Shown here in pieces: positions 1-9,217 of a stretch of 64,000 nt of DNA; position 1 is the stretch's first letter, and every line of letters begins with the position of its first letter. The DNA is taken from contig CAMLRS010000018.1 of assembly GCA_946482515.1 (NCBI GenBank), positions 1-64,000 of the forward strand. The letters run 5' to 3'. The stretch is from an uncultured Flavobacteriales bacterium (lineage in GTDB: Bacteria; Bacteroidota; Bacteroidia; Flavobacteriales; Crocinitomicaceae). The translations under genes were made by a program, and so were the position numbers. The notes under the pieces are model-generated. The model made no database searches, was not told the origin of the DNA, and worked only from the letters and a program-made list of their open reading frames with translations.

Positions 1-638
1 TGCAATTCCTCGAAGAAGTTACCATTACTGAAGAAAGTAAGCCGGAAGCCCCGCGTTTCCAGGTACAATACGTCATTCGTCCGCAAACCGACGAGTTGCA
101 CGATTACCGCGGTTATGCAGGCAGTATTCTCAGCGGCCATTTCAGCGTAGGCGATCGGGTAAAAGTGTTGCCTTCAGGATTCGAATCGACGATCAGCGAC
201 ATCGAAATCAACCGGAAATCCGTCAGTGAAGCTTTCCGTGACGAGGCTGTGATCCTGCACCTGGCAGACGATATTGATATCAGCCGTGGCAATACCATCG
301 TTCCGGCCGATCAGCTGCCAGAGAACACACAATCCTTCGATTCCACCATCTGTTGGATGGACAGCAGCGCGTTTGAACCGGGACAGAAATTCCTATTGCA
401 GCAAAACAGCTTCCGCACACGGGCAGTGATCCGCGAAGTGCAGGGGAAACTGGACATTCACACACTGGAACGACTGGAAAGCGATGGGCGACTGAAGCTC
501 AACGACCTGGCCGAAGTGACCATAAAAACCGCGGAAGCCGTGAGCATCGACGCTTACAGCGAAAACCGGAAAACCGGTGCTTTTATTTTGATTAACGAAC
601 ATACCAATAACACCGTCGCGGCAGGAATTATCCGCTAG
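1..638 (+). CDS. cysN: Sulfate adenylyltransferase subunit 1 (CysN), C-terminal part
   Basis: This is the 3' end of a gene that begins before the window. The frame is open from base 3, giving about 211 residues. They match the two beta-barrel domains that follow the GTPase domain in CysN and other EF-Tu-like GTPases (a segment near GHFSVGDRVKVLPSG, then a domain III-like barrel ending VAAGIIR). CysN is the GTP-hydrolysing subunit that with CysD makes adenosine 5'-phosphosulfate from ATP and sulfate. The GTPase motifs lie outside the window, so the call rests on the barrel region. No APS kinase domain is fused at the C terminus. The next gene follows after 18 bases on the same strand and may be co-transcribed. 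Confidence 0.85.
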   Translation, partial: QFLEEVTITEESKPEAPRFQVQYVIRPQTDELHDYRGYAGSILSGHFSVGDRVKVLPSGFESTISDIEINRKSVSEAFRDEAVILHLADDIDISRGNTIVPADQLPENTQSFDSTICWMDSSAFEPGQKFLLQQNSFRTRAVIREVQGKLDIHTLERLESDGRLKLNDLAEVTIKTAEAVSIDAYSENRKTGAFILINEHTNNTVAAGIIR

Positions 639-656
639 CGACACAATCAGAACAAC

Positions 657-1667
657 ATGATTCAGACAGATGTAATTATTATCGGGGCAGGGCCAGTGGG
701 GCTGTTTGCCATTTTTGAAGCCGGATTGCTGAAATTGAAGTGCCACCTGATCGACTCGCTGCCGCAGCCGGGCGGGCAATGCTCCGAAATCTATCCCAAA
801 AAACCGATTTACGATATTCCCGGTTTTCCTTCCGTACTGGCGGGCGAGCTGGTAAACAATCTTATGGAGCAGGCAGCGCCGTTCAAGCCAGGTTTTACGT
901 TGGGTGAAGCTGCGCAGGACATCGAGCGCCAGGAAGACGGCTCGTTTATCGTAACCACCGTAAAAGGAACGAAACACCACGCACCGGTTGTGATGATCGC
1001 CGGAGGGTTGGGCGTTTTCGAACCGCGCAAACCGCCTATTGAAACCATTCACCAGTTCGAGGAAAAAGGAGTGGAGTACATCATTAAAGACCCGGAATTT
1101 TACCGCGACAAACGCTGCGTTATTGCGGGTGGTGGTGACTCTGCACTCGATTGGTCCATTTTCCTGGCTGAGCGCAATATTGCTTCCAAAGTAACATTGG
1201 TACACCGCAGCTCTTCCTTCCGCGGACATTTGGATTCCGTGCAGAAAGTTATCGATCTGGCAGGCGCCGGACGCATTGAGCTCATCACCGAAGCGGAAGT
1301 AACGGGCCTGAACGGTGGCAGCCGGCTGGAACAGGTGGTGATCAGTCACACGGCGAATGGCGAAATTGTTACCGAAGCCGATCACTTTATTCCGCTGTTT
1401 GGTTTGAAGCCGTCACTTGGTCCGATTGCTGACTGGGGACTGGAAATTGAAAAGGGGGCAATCAAAGTCGATACACTCGATTACTCGACCAACATTCCGG
1501 GCATTTATGCCATCGGTGATGTGAACACCTACGAAGGAAAGCTGAAGCTGATTCTGTGTGGCTTCCACGAAGGAACGATCGCGTTGCAGTCGGCTTTTGC
1601 ACGCATCCATCCGGATAAGAAAAATGTATTGAAATACACCACCGTCAACGGAATACAAGGATTTTGA
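657..1667 (+). CDS. Ferredoxin--NADP+ reductase, thioredoxin-reductase-like type
   Basis: A 336-residue flavoprotein. It has an N-terminal FAD-binding GAGPVG at residues 10-15, a second dinucleotide motif (AGGGDSALDW, near residues 156-165) for NADPH, and the C-terminal AIGDVNTYEGK region that contacts FAD. The redox CxxC of true thioredoxin reductases is missing between the halves, which fits the type-2 ferredoxin/flavodoxin-NADP+ reductases of Bacteroidota and Firmicutes. The expected role is cytosolic electron transfer between NADPH and ferredoxin. It lies 18 bases after cysN, so a link to reductive sulfate assimilation is plausible but is inference. Other disulfide-free TrxR-like enzymes cannot be fully excluded. 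Confidence 0.85.
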   Translation: MIQTDVIIIGAGPVGLFAIFEAGLLKLKCHLIDSLPQPGGQCSEIYPKKPIYDIPGFPSVLAGELVNNLMEQAAPFKPGFTLGEAAQDIERQEDGSFIVTTVKGTKHHAPVVMIAGGLGVFEPRKPPIETIHQFEEKGVEYIIKDPEFYRDKRCVIAGGGDSALDWSIFLAERNIASKVTLVHRSSSFRGHLDSVQKVIDLAGAGRIELITEAEVTGLNGGSRLEQVVISHTANGEIVTEADHFIPLFGLKPSLGPIADWGLEIEKGAIKVDTLDYSTNIPGIYAIGDVNTYEGKLKLILCGFHEGTIALQSAFARIHPDKKNVLKYTTVNGIQGF

Positions 1668-1737
1668 GATCGGTGAGGTTTGTCCCAACGGTTATTGGAG
1701 TGGCCCGCGGGAAGTTTACTTGCCGATCTCTACTTTC

Positions 1738-1832
1738 AATTCACCGAATGAATTATTTCGAATGCACGAATGAGCAAGCAAGTTCCAGCCTTGCAGCGAG
1801 TGCGTTAACCGAGCAATCATTCGCAAATTAGC
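1738..1832. repeat. Word-iterated fold-back, word CGAATG
   Basis: The gap between two convergent genes holds three copies of CGAATG/CGAATGCACGAATG-like words in one orientation (about 1745-1775) followed by the inverted word CATTCG (about 1818-1823). The rest of the gap has no ORF of note. The inverted words could fold into an imperfect hairpin; function unknown. Confidence 0.45.
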
Positions 1833-1839
1833 GGCAAAC

Positions 1840-1864
1840 AAAAAGCCCCGGTTAACCGGGGCTT
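1840..1864 (-). terminator. Rho-independent terminator of the M1 aminopeptidase gene
   Basis: A perfect 11-bp palindromic stem (GCCCCGG core, 1843-1864) is followed on the minus strand by a run of T (complement of 1840-1844). It sits 23 bases after the aminopeptidase stop codon. The plus-strand side lacks a good T run, so it mainly serves the minus-strand gene. Confidence 0.85.
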
Positions 1865-1886
1865 AAGTCGTTATAAGAGGCCAATT

Positions 1887-3851
1887 TTATTTCTTAACAA
1901 TGCGGCGCACTTTTGCTCCGTCAGGCGAAGCGATCTGCAGCAGGTAAGCGCCGTTTGCTTCCGCTCCAAGATCCACGATGGTTTCCTTGGAGAACGTTTT
2001 TGTTTGCAGCACACGGCCGCGCGTATCGATCACCGTCAACGTGTAATCACCTTCAACCGGCATTTCTACCGTTACAGGCCCGTTCGACGGATTCGGGTAA
2101 ATGCGCACCTTTTCGAGGTCTTCTTCGGCGATTCCAACGACCACGAAGTTCTCGTCGTGTGTGTTGGTTCCTGTGCGGTTGATGACCCAGTTGGCCGGAT
2201 CAATCGACAGCACATTCACGATGTTCCCCGGATTGTCGATCACATAATAGTTGTCAGCTCCGTTTATTGTGAAACGAATAGTCGTATCAGGAGCGCCCTG
2301 CCGATCGAAACGGATTTCGATGTCGTTGGTAAAGAACGGCGTAACAGCCGGCATTGAAACACTTTGTGTAATGCGGAAGTGCAGATCGCCGTCGTTCAGA
2401 TTCCAGGTTGTGGAATACGTCGGAAAACCTTCTCCGAAGTACCATTCTTCCATGAAATCAGTGAAATCCATGCTCGTCACGTCTTCCATCACATGGATGA
2501 AATCCATTCCGATAGCCGTGGAATCGGCGTAGATTTCCTGGTACTCACGCAAACCTTCGAAGAACAGGTCGTCGTCATTGATCAGGAAACGCAGTGTGTG
2601 AACGATCGCTGCTCCTTTATCATAAGTCAGTCGACCGGAGAAAATACGGTTGGAATTGAGGCTGTCTTCCACCCAAACGCTTCCACCTGGCTGCGACATG
2701 ATGTTGTCGTGACGGTCGAGCATATCGCCGCCTTGTTGTCCCGGATACAGGTTTTGCTTCATGATGTATTCCGCATACGAAGCAAATCCTTCGTTTACCC
2801 AGATATCCGACCAGGAAGCGCAGGTTACGTTATCGCCCCACCACTGGTGTGCCAGCTCATGGGAAGTCAATCCCGCTTCGAAAAAGCCTTGCGTAGTCAT
2901 GGTCTGGTGCTCCATACCGCCGCTGAGCGGAGCCATGCAATGCCCGTATTTTTCATCGGCAAACGGGTAGGGGCCGAATAAGTCGGCAAACAGCTCAATG
3001 AAGTCAACAGTTTCGTCGATTTCTTCCTGGAAATTCGGCAGCGTTTGCGGGTTGTCGTAAATGAAGTTCTGAATGAGCACAGGCCCTGAACCTGCCGGAT
3101 TGGCCGTAACGTTGTATTCCACGTATTCGGCTACGGCAACGGAAATCAGGTAGTAATCGATCGGGTGCCGGTGTTTCCATTCGAAACGATGCGTGCCGTT
3201 TCCGAGATCGACAACCTGTTCCAAAACGCCATTCGATCCTGCCTTGCAGCTGGTCGGAACGGTGATGAATACAGAGCTGCTGTCGGCTTTATCTCGCAGG
3301 GATTGCTTCACCGGGAACCATTCGAACGCGGAAAACGGCTCGGAAAGTGACCATGTAACCTGATTTCCCCAGGAAGGAGAACTGGCGTTGGTCATACCGC
3401 CGCCACCCAATGGATTGGTAGCCGCTGTCGGAGGTGTGCCGTTGTAATCGATGGTGAGGATGAAATTGTCGTTGGCGCTGGCATTCACCGGAATTTTTAC
3501 ACGAGAATCGGCGCGGAAATAGGATGTAGGTGTGCCGTTTACTTCAATGGAGTTGATCGTGAAATCGTCGTAGAGCTCGATCAATGCAGAGTCGAGGTTT
3601 TCCCGTGCTGTTGCATGAATTTCCGCCACACCCGAAAGCGTTGTGGTGGTATTGGTCATGTGCAGGTCGAGGAAATAAAAATGAACGTCGTATTTTTCCG
3701 TTTCGGCAATTTGTGCTACGGTCAGTGTATTGCTTTTCAGCTCAACAACACTGGACTTCACACGCGAACAGGAAGCGTATTTGTCATTTTCCTGGGCAAA
3801 CAGGGAGAGAGAGACGACCGCAAAAGCTAAAGTCGTGTAGTGTTTTTTCAT
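1887..3851 (-). CDS. Secreted M1 family aminopeptidase with T9SS sorting domain
   Basis: 654 residues from the ATG at 3851. This start was chosen over a longer frame because it begins a clean signal peptide (MKKHYTTLAFAV...LFAQ). Residues 20-220 form an M1-type N-terminal beta domain. The catalytic domain carries GGMEHQ (about 311-316, in place of GAMEN) and the zinc site HELAH (331-335), with the third ligand in the following NEGFASYAEY. The last ~75 residues (from VRIYPNPSNG to VRRIVKK) are a T9SS type A sorting domain, so the enzyme should be exported across the outer membrane and cleaved or anchored at the surface. Expected activity is removal of N-terminal residues from peptides. Upstream, at 3874-3881, the minus strand reads TACATTAG, one mismatch from the TAnnTTTG box. 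Confidence 0.92.
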   Translation of the reverse strand: MKKHYTTLAFAVVSLSLFAQENDKYASCSRVKSSVVELKSNTLTVAQIAETEKYDVHFYFLDLHMTNTTTTLSGVAEIHATARENLDSALIELYDDFTINSIEVNGTPTSYFRADSRVKIPVNASANDNFILTIDYNGTPPTAATNPLGGGGMTNASSPSWGNQVTWSLSEPFSAFEWFPVKQSLRDKADSSSVFITVPTSCKAGSNGVLEQVVDLGNGTHRFEWKHRHPIDYYLISVAVAEYVEYNVTANPAGSGPVLIQNFIYDNPQTLPNFQEEIDETVDFIELFADLFGPYPFADEKYGHCMAPLSGGMEHQTMTTQGFFEAGLTSHELAHQWWGDNVTCASWSDIWVNEGFASYAEYIMKQNLYPGQQGGDMLDRHDNIMSQPGGSVWVEDSLNSNRIFSGRLTYDKGAAIVHTLRFLINDDDLFFEGLREYQEIYADSTAIGMDFIHVMEDVTSMDFTDFMEEWYFGEGFPTYSTTWNLNDGDLHFRITQSVSMPAVTPFFTNDIEIRFDRQGAPDTTIRFTINGADNYYVIDNPGNIVNVLSIDPANWVINRTGTNTHDENFVVVGIAEEDLEKVRIYPNPSNGPVTVEMPVEGDYTLTVIDTRGRVLQTKTFSKETIVDLGAEANGAYLLQIASPDGAKVRRIVKK

Positions 3852-3973
3852 AGTTCTAGCATAATAGGAGGCTCTAATGTAGAAAAAAATGATGGCGCAC
3901 ATCGCAACAAGCCTGCATTATAGCGTGAACGAACTAAAATGTGTTGTGAAAGGTATCTGGGGCGATTGAACGG

Positions 3974-6298
3974 TTATGGCTTCAGGTGCAATTCAAACAA
4001 TTCCAGTATCCTGCGGTATTCGTCTGTCCAGGCCACAGCTGATTTGAACCCGTGAGACTCGGTTGGGAAAACGGCCATGCTGTAATTGGTTTTCCCCAGC
4101 TCGATGAGTCGTTGGTTCAGCCGCACGACATCCTGGAATTGCACGTTGTCGTCTTCCATTCCATGGAGAATCAGCAGCGGTCCCTGCAAGCCTTCTGCAT
4201 AATAGATCGGGCTGCTGCGACGGTAAGCCAGTGGGTCGCTCGACGGGTAATTGAGGATGTTGCTCGTGTATTCGTGGTTGTAATGCAGCCAGTCGGTCAC
4301 TGAACGCAGGGCCGCACCGCAGGCAAATGTCCCCGGCGTTTTCATCATGCCCATCAGCGTGATAAATCCACCATAGCTTCCGCCGTAAATGCCCACACGA
4401 TTGGAATCGATACCGTAATTTTTCACCAGGAATGCTTTCCCGTCGATGTAATCGAGCAGGTCGCGTTCGCCCATGTGGCGATAAATAGCGGTGCGTACAT
4501 CGCGGCCATAACCTTCGCTGGCGCGGTAATCAATATCGAGCACCGTATAGCCTTTTTCTGTCAGTAATTGGTGGAACAGGAACTCGCGGTAGTACTGGCT
4601 CCAGAAGTAATGGGCGTTTTGCAGGTAGCCGGCTCCGTGAACGAACAGAACGGCAGCACCGTTTGACACTTTGGGCTTATACAAACGTGCCGTGACGCTT
4701 TTCCCGTCGGAAGTAGGGACCTGCAGCAATTCGGGTTCCTGGAGCTTTAATTGGGCAAATGCCGGCTTTTGGGATTGCGTGATGCGCACCAGCTGTGCGC
4801 CGGGTTTGTTGGCAGCGGTATACAATTCCCATGGCTGGGTTGTGGAGGAATAAAGGACAGCCCACGTTTTTTCGTCGGGCGACAGTTTCCATTCGATCCC
4901 GAAACGGCCTTCGAATAGCGGCACGAGCTGTTTATCGCGCAGCGAAAGACGGTAGCCGTTCCGAACGCCCGGATGGATTTTATTCGCAATGAGGTAAAAC
5001 GTCTGCTTGTCTTTCGACAGGATCACGTCGTGGACTTCAAAAGAACCACTCGTGAGTGCCGTTTTGACTTTTGTTCGTGTATCAAGTATATACAAATGCG
5101 AATAGCCCGTGCTTTCAGACTGAAAATAGCAGGTGTTGGCGTCGATCCACCCAAGTACGCCGGGTTCATCGTTCCATTTCGAAATGCCGGGACCGGAGAT
5201 CCAGGCTTCGTCGTGCTGATGGTCCAGCTCCTGAAACGTTCCGGAAGCTAAGTCGAGTAACACAATCCAGCGGCCTTTATTGTCGTAGCTGCGGATGTCG
5301 ACCAAAGCTGTTTTGCCGTCCGGATGCATGATCGGAGCGTGCATAACGATGGAACGATCGCTGCTGAAATCGCCCGTTTGGTTGTACTCGCTGTAATAAG
5401 CCGGGCGTTTACGGATGTCCGTCAGCGAAGCAAACGAAACATAATACGTGGTATCGTTTGCCGTATCGAAAATCCCGAAACGGTGCTTCGGATCGTTGTC
5501 GGAGACTTTTGCCCGGGCCGTAATGCGTCGTGTGTGACCGGTTGCCGTAATGTGCTCGTCGAAATACGTCGATTGTTCTTCCGGGTAAATGCCCAGGCGG
5601 AATGTCACAAAACGCCCGTTTGCCGAAACAACCAGGTTTTCCGGAATTTCCTCTTTCGTGTGGTAGATTGCTGCAGGGAGCTTCTGTTTCTCGTACTGTT
5701 GTTCTTCCCATTTGCGGCGCTCGTTATCTTTTCGAACGGCCAGGAACAATTCTTCCTGTTGTTTGACCAGCTCCGACGTATCAGCCGTTTTCGCCGGTGC
5801 AGTGCCTTGCACGAAGTGGGTAAGCTGTTTCCAGGAACCAAGAGCTGCGTCGTAGAGAAAGAGATCGTTGTTGAGCTGCATGCAAACCTGCTGCGGATTC
5901 GTCAGTCGCTGGATATTCCGGATGTTCATGCCGGAAGCAAACAGGGGAGTCGTAACGCCGGTTTTCAGGCTGTAGCGCGAAAAATTGCCTGCATCGATGA
6001 AATACTGTTCGGCAAAACCCACGTTTCGCGGTGTGGAAACCGGCACCGGGTAGCGGTGTTTCGGAACGACAGCGTACGTTTTTGTTTTCAATGAATAAGC
6101 ATAGAGTGAATTGCCCGGTTCGTTGTTCGGGTTCCATTCGAAATAGATCGTTTGACCATCTGCCGACCAGGCCGGATCAACCGGAACAGAACCGATAAAC
6201 GCTTCGCCCTGCATGATTTCTTCCAGCTTGAATTGCTGGCCACGTGCCGTGAGGGAAAGTAAAACGATCAGGAAAAATCCTGGAAATCGGTAGCTCAT
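3974..6298 (-). CDS. S9 family peptidase (DPP IV / acylaminoacyl-peptidase-like)
   Basis: 774 residues with a signal peptide (MSYRFPGFFLIVLLSLTARG). Residues ~30-520 form a beta-propeller with repeated WSADG/PDGKT/SPDEK blades, and ~530-774 an alpha/beta-hydrolase domain. The catalytic triad is visible: Ser641 in GGSYGG, Asp716 in HGMEDDNV and His749 in ESHGF. It should be a periplasmic or exported serine peptidase releasing di- or oligopeptides; the exact specificity cannot be told by eye. There is no T9SS domain. Its start overlaps the stop of the upstream small gene by 4 bases (ATGA), so the two are probably translationally coupled. Confidence 0.92.
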   Translation of the reverse strand: MSYRFPGFFLIVLLSLTARGQQFKLEEIMQGEAFIGSVPVDPAWSADGQTIYFEWNPNNEPGNSLYAYSLKTKTYAVVPKHRYPVPVSTPRNVGFAEQYFIDAGNFSRYSLKTGVTTPLFASGMNIRNIQRLTNPQQVCMQLNNDLFLYDAALGSWKQLTHFVQGTAPAKTADTSELVKQQEELFLAVRKDNERRKWEEQQYEKQKLPAAIYHTKEEIPENLVVSANGRFVTFRLGIYPEEQSTYFDEHITATGHTRRITARAKVSDNDPKHRFGIFDTANDTTYYVSFASLTDIRKRPAYYSEYNQTGDFSSDRSIVMHAPIMHPDGKTALVDIRSYDNKGRWIVLLDLASGTFQELDHQHDEAWISGPGISKWNDEPGVLGWIDANTCYFQSESTGYSHLYILDTRTKVKTALTSGSFEVHDVILSKDKQTFYLIANKIHPGVRNGYRLSLRDKQLVPLFEGRFGIEWKLSPDEKTWAVLYSSTTQPWELYTAANKPGAQLVRITQSQKPAFAQLKLQEPELLQVPTSDGKSVTARLYKPKVSNGAAVLFVHGAGYLQNAHYFWSQYYREFLFHQLLTEKGYTVLDIDYRASEGYGRDVRTAIYRHMGERDLLDYIDGKAFLVKNYGIDSNRVGIYGGSYGGFITLMGMMKTPGTFACGAALRSVTDWLHYNHEYTSNILNYPSSDPLAYRRSSPIYYAEGLQGPLLILHGMEDDNVQFQDVVRLNQRLIELGKTNYSMAVFPTESHGFKSAVAWTDEYRRILELFELHLKP

Positions 6299-6831
6299 AG
6301 GCGTTTTTTTATTTGTTTGGCGAAGCGGAGATCGAATTGCTTCCGCATGGAAATAATGGACGGACGCGTATCCTCAGCGTGCAGATCAATCAGCATTTTG
6401 ACTTCCGGCAATAGCTCGGGATGGAACTTCAGGTATTGCCTTGCGATCGCCTTGTATGCGTTGACTTTCAGCGCCGGCAGTGATTCGCTGTTTTCCAGAT
6501 GCGCCATCAGGCAGTCGAGGAATTCCCCGTTGTCTTTTACATCGGCTTTGAGGTGCGCGAAAATGTGTACGAGGTTCCGCAAAACCGTATGATTGGTACT
6601 CGTTTCGATGAGGGCCATGAATGCATCGCGCCATTCGGAAAAATCGGAGCGCGTGTGCTCGAAATAATGCTGAGCAATCCACGAAGCGTATTCGGAATAC
6701 GGGTATTCGTCCTTTTCAATTTCGCTGAACAAAGCCGTACGGAAAGCTTCATCTTTTTTCAACCGGGCCAGTACAGGCCTGAAAGAGCGTTTGGTTTTAA
6801 AGACGTCGAGGAAATCCCGTACTTCTGACAT
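6295..6831 (-). CDS. Conserved hypothetical helical-repeat protein
   Basis: 178 residues, rich in Leu, Ala, Lys and Glu, with no signal peptide or membrane segment. The spacing of hydrophobic residues suggests HEAT- or armadillo-like helix pairs (for example NHTVLRNLVHIFAHLK and LPALKVNAYKAIARQYLK). I do not recognise a named family. It overlaps the S9 peptidase by 4 bases and heads that two-gene unit, though being cytoplasmic it is not an obvious partner. The region from 6832 to 7023 upstream, shared with the divergent SDR gene, shows no clear regulatory site. Confidence 0.7.
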   Translation of the reverse strand: MSEVRDFLDVFKTKRSFRPVLARLKKDEAFRTALFSEIEKDEYPYSEYASWIAQHYFEHTRSDFSEWRDAFMALIETSTNHTVLRNLVHIFAHLKADVKDNGEFLDCLMAHLENSESLPALKVNAYKAIARQYLKFHPELLPEVKMLIDLHAEDTRPSIISMRKQFDLRFAKQIKKRL

Positions 6832-7023
6832 AGCGAAAAATTACAGCGCATGAAGATACACGTTTTCAGCAGCAACAAATGCATCGGGCTCCTGCGAATA
6901 CAGGATTTCCCAATAAAAGCCTAAAATCCTGTTTTTATTTGTGATTTAATGGTAACATGCAGTCTGAAAGGGATTTGCGGTCTGAACAGCAGCATTTTTG
7001 ATAACACGTAACGATACAACCGT

Positions 7024-7872
7024 ATGGTAAAAACACAAACCGCATTGATTACCGGAGCAACCAGTGGAATAGGACTGGAGCTGGCTACGCTTTTCGCTGA
7101 ACAGGGCTATCGGCTGGTCATTGTAGGACGCAACAAACAACGACTCTCGGAAGCGACCAGTCACTTGATCGCATCAGGCGCTAAAAGCGTCCTGGAAATT
7201 TCTTCCGACCTGTCGATTCCGGACTCCCCCCGGAAAATTTACGACGACCTGAAACAAAGAGGAATCCGGGTCAATGTACTGGTAAACGACGCCGGAGCAG
7301 GCGAGTATGGTCCGTTTATGGAAACTTCGCTGGAAGAAGAGCTTGCCATTATTCAGCTCAATATTGCTTCACTGGTTCATCTGACCAAGCTTTTTCTCAA
7401 AGACATGGTGCAACGCAACGAAGGACGCATCCTGCAACTGGCGTCGATCGCTTCGTACCAGCCAACACCTTTCCTCGCAGTTTATGCGGCAACGAAAGCA
7501 TTCGTATTGTCGTTCACAGACGCACTGATCAACGAGCTGAAAGATTCCAACGTAACCATGACTGCGCTCATTCCCGGAGCTACCGATACCGACTTTTTCA
7601 TACGCGCACATGCCGAAAACACCAGGGCGGCACTCAATCCGGAACATCCGGCTACAGTGGCCCGAATCGGCTTCGAAGCACTGATGAAAGGCGAGCCCCA
7701 TGCATTGGCGCCAGGTATGCGTGCGCAGATCATTAAGAGCTCGCTCATGACCAACCGGAAAATAGCAGCCATCGCCCGGAAACAGATGGAAGCAGTACCT
7801 GTAAACGGGTATTATGAAGACGAAATACAGGAAGCTGTAAAGCAACATAAAGGAATCGTTTCTAACCGTTAG
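7024..7872 (+). CDS. SDR family NAD(P)-dependent oxidoreductase
   Basis: 282 residues of classical short-chain dehydrogenase type. It shows the cofactor motif TGATSGIG (about 10-17), an Arg in VGRN suggesting NADP(H), the structural motif as VNDAGAG (usually NNAG), the catalytic Ser in LQLASIAS and YAATK (Tyr and Lys). The length and C-terminal extension resemble the DltE-like branch. Substrate unknown. The stop codon lies inside a 9-bp inverted repeat (7858-7876, GTTTCTAAC and its complement) that may act as a weak terminator between this gene and convergent thrC. Confidence 0.88.
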   Translation: MVKTQTALITGATSGIGLELATLFAEQGYRLVIVGRNKQRLSEATSHLIASGAKSVLEISSDLSIPDSPRKIYDDLKQRGIRVNVLVNDAGAGEYGPFMETSLEEELAIIQLNIASLVHLTKLFLKDMVQRNEGRILQLASIASYQPTPFLAVYAATKAFVLSFTDALINELKDSNVTMTALIPGATDTDFFIRAHAENTRAALNPEHPATVARIGFEALMKGEPHALAPGMRAQIIKSSLMTNRKIAAIARKQMEAVPVNGYYEDEIQEAVKQHKGIVSNR

Positions 7873-7922
7873 AAACACTTGGAACAAAAAGCTGATTCCA
7901 GGCATTTCTAACGGATAAGCAA

Positions 7923-9215
7923 TCATAAAATGCTTCGTATCACTTCCTGTAATTCACCATACGTGGGTCCGATCGTCTGCACCACAGCAGGTTTCATTAA
8001 TAAGTTATTGATAACTGCGGGAAGCTCGAGCCTTGTTTCGGTGACGAGCTCAACACTTTCCCGGAATTTCACCGGATGAGCCGTTGACAGTAGTATTCCT
8101 TTTGCCCGCTGATGGGCTTCTCTATGTTTTTCGAAAGCAGCCAGACCGACAGCCGTATGTGGATCTAACACATAATGATGCTGCTCCCACACACTGCGGA
8201 TAGTTGTAAGGGTTTGCGCATCCGAAATGGAATATCCTGACAGTAGTTCCGAAGGTTCTTTTCCGGAAGCCTTTAACAGGTGTACAAGCCGCTGAAAATT
8301 GTTCGGATCACCGACATCCATGGCATTGGACAATGTGTGACGTGATGGTCGGGCTTTGTAAACACCATCGGACAGAAAATCTGGAATGGTCGCATTGTTA
8401 TTGCAGGCAGCAACGAAACCTGAAGCAGGCATGCCGCTCAAATGGGCCAGTAAACCGGAGCAGAGGTTGCCAAGATTGCCGCTCGGCACAACGAACATCG
8501 GCGGAACAGACGCTTTCCATTGCAGGAAGGCAAACCAGTAATACAATTGCTGCGGTAACCAGCGGGCAATATTGATCGAATTGGCCGAAAGCAATCTGCC
8601 GGAAAAATTCGGATCGTGAAAAGCCGCTTTCGTTAATTGTTGACAGGTGTCAAAATCGCCTTCGACCTCGATTGCGTGAATCGAGCTGCCTCCGGTAGTC
8701 AATTGCAATCGCTGGATTTCACTCACTTTTCCCTTCGGGAATAAAATGGCGACATCGATTCCGGGAACACCGATAAAACTGTTGGCCACGGCGCCTCCCG
8801 TATCTCCGGAAGTGGCCACCACAACCAGGCGCTTTTGTTGCGAGCTGCCAATAAAATGGCGCAGGCAGTTGCTCAGGAACCGTGCGCCAACATCCTTAAA
8901 CGCCAGCGTTGGTCCGTGAAACAGCTCCAGGATGAACCGGTTGTCGTCGAGTGCAATAAGCGGAAGCGAAAAATCAAGCGTTCGGGTGCAAACTTCGTTT
9001 AATTGCTGTTCCCTAAGGTCGCTTCCGACATAGGATGCAAGCAGCTCGGTTGCGATAGCTGCACGGTCCATCTCACGGAAACGGGCAATTGCTTCGGGTG
9101 AAACAACGGGAATGTTTTCCGGAAAATACAATCCGCCGTCGGGAGCGATTCCTTGCAGCACGGCTTCCCGAAAACCAACAACAGGCGCTCTTCCATTTGT
9201 ACTGTAATACTTCAT
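7923..9215 (-). CDS. thrC: Threonine synthase
   Basis: 430 residues. It starts MKYYSTNGRAPVVGF, typical of bacterial threonine synthases, and shows the PLP-lysine region HGPTLAFKDVGARF (Lys near residue 107), the TSGDTGGA loop and PSGNLGNL for phosphate binding. The enzyme converts O-phospho-L-homoserine to threonine. It follows thrB after 2 bases, so thrB and thrC form one transcript. The last residues (GELQEVIRSIL) look complete. Convergent with the SDR gene. Confidence 0.95.
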   Translation of the reverse strand: MKYYSTNGRAPVVGFREAVLQGIAPDGGLYFPENIPVVSPEAIARFREMDRAAIATELLASYVGSDLREQQLNEVCTRTLDFSLPLIALDDNRFILELFHGPTLAFKDVGARFLSNCLRHFIGSSQQKRLVVVATSGDTGGAVANSFIGVPGIDVAILFPKGKVSEIQRLQLTTGGSSIHAIEVEGDFDTCQQLTKAAFHDPNFSGRLLSANSINIARWLPQQLYYWFAFLQWKASVPPMFVVPSGNLGNLCSGLLAHLSGMPASGFVAACNNNATIPDFLSDGVYKARPSRHTLSNAMDVGDPNNFQRLVHLLKASGKEPSELLSGYSISDAQTLTTIRSVWEQHHYVLDPHTAVGLAAFEKHREAHQRAKGILLSTAHPVKFRESVELVTETRLELPAVINNLLMKPAVVQTIGPTYGELQEVIRSIL

Positions 9216-9217
9216 AT

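Noticed and set aside
393..1385. 330-codon minus-strand frame opposite cysN and the reductase
   Set aside because: It spans two well-supported plus-strand genes and their gap, and its composition is typical of an antisense frame.
7858..7876. Inverted repeat at the SDR stop codon as a regulatory operator
   Set aside because: It lies at the 3' end between convergent genes; at most a weak terminator.
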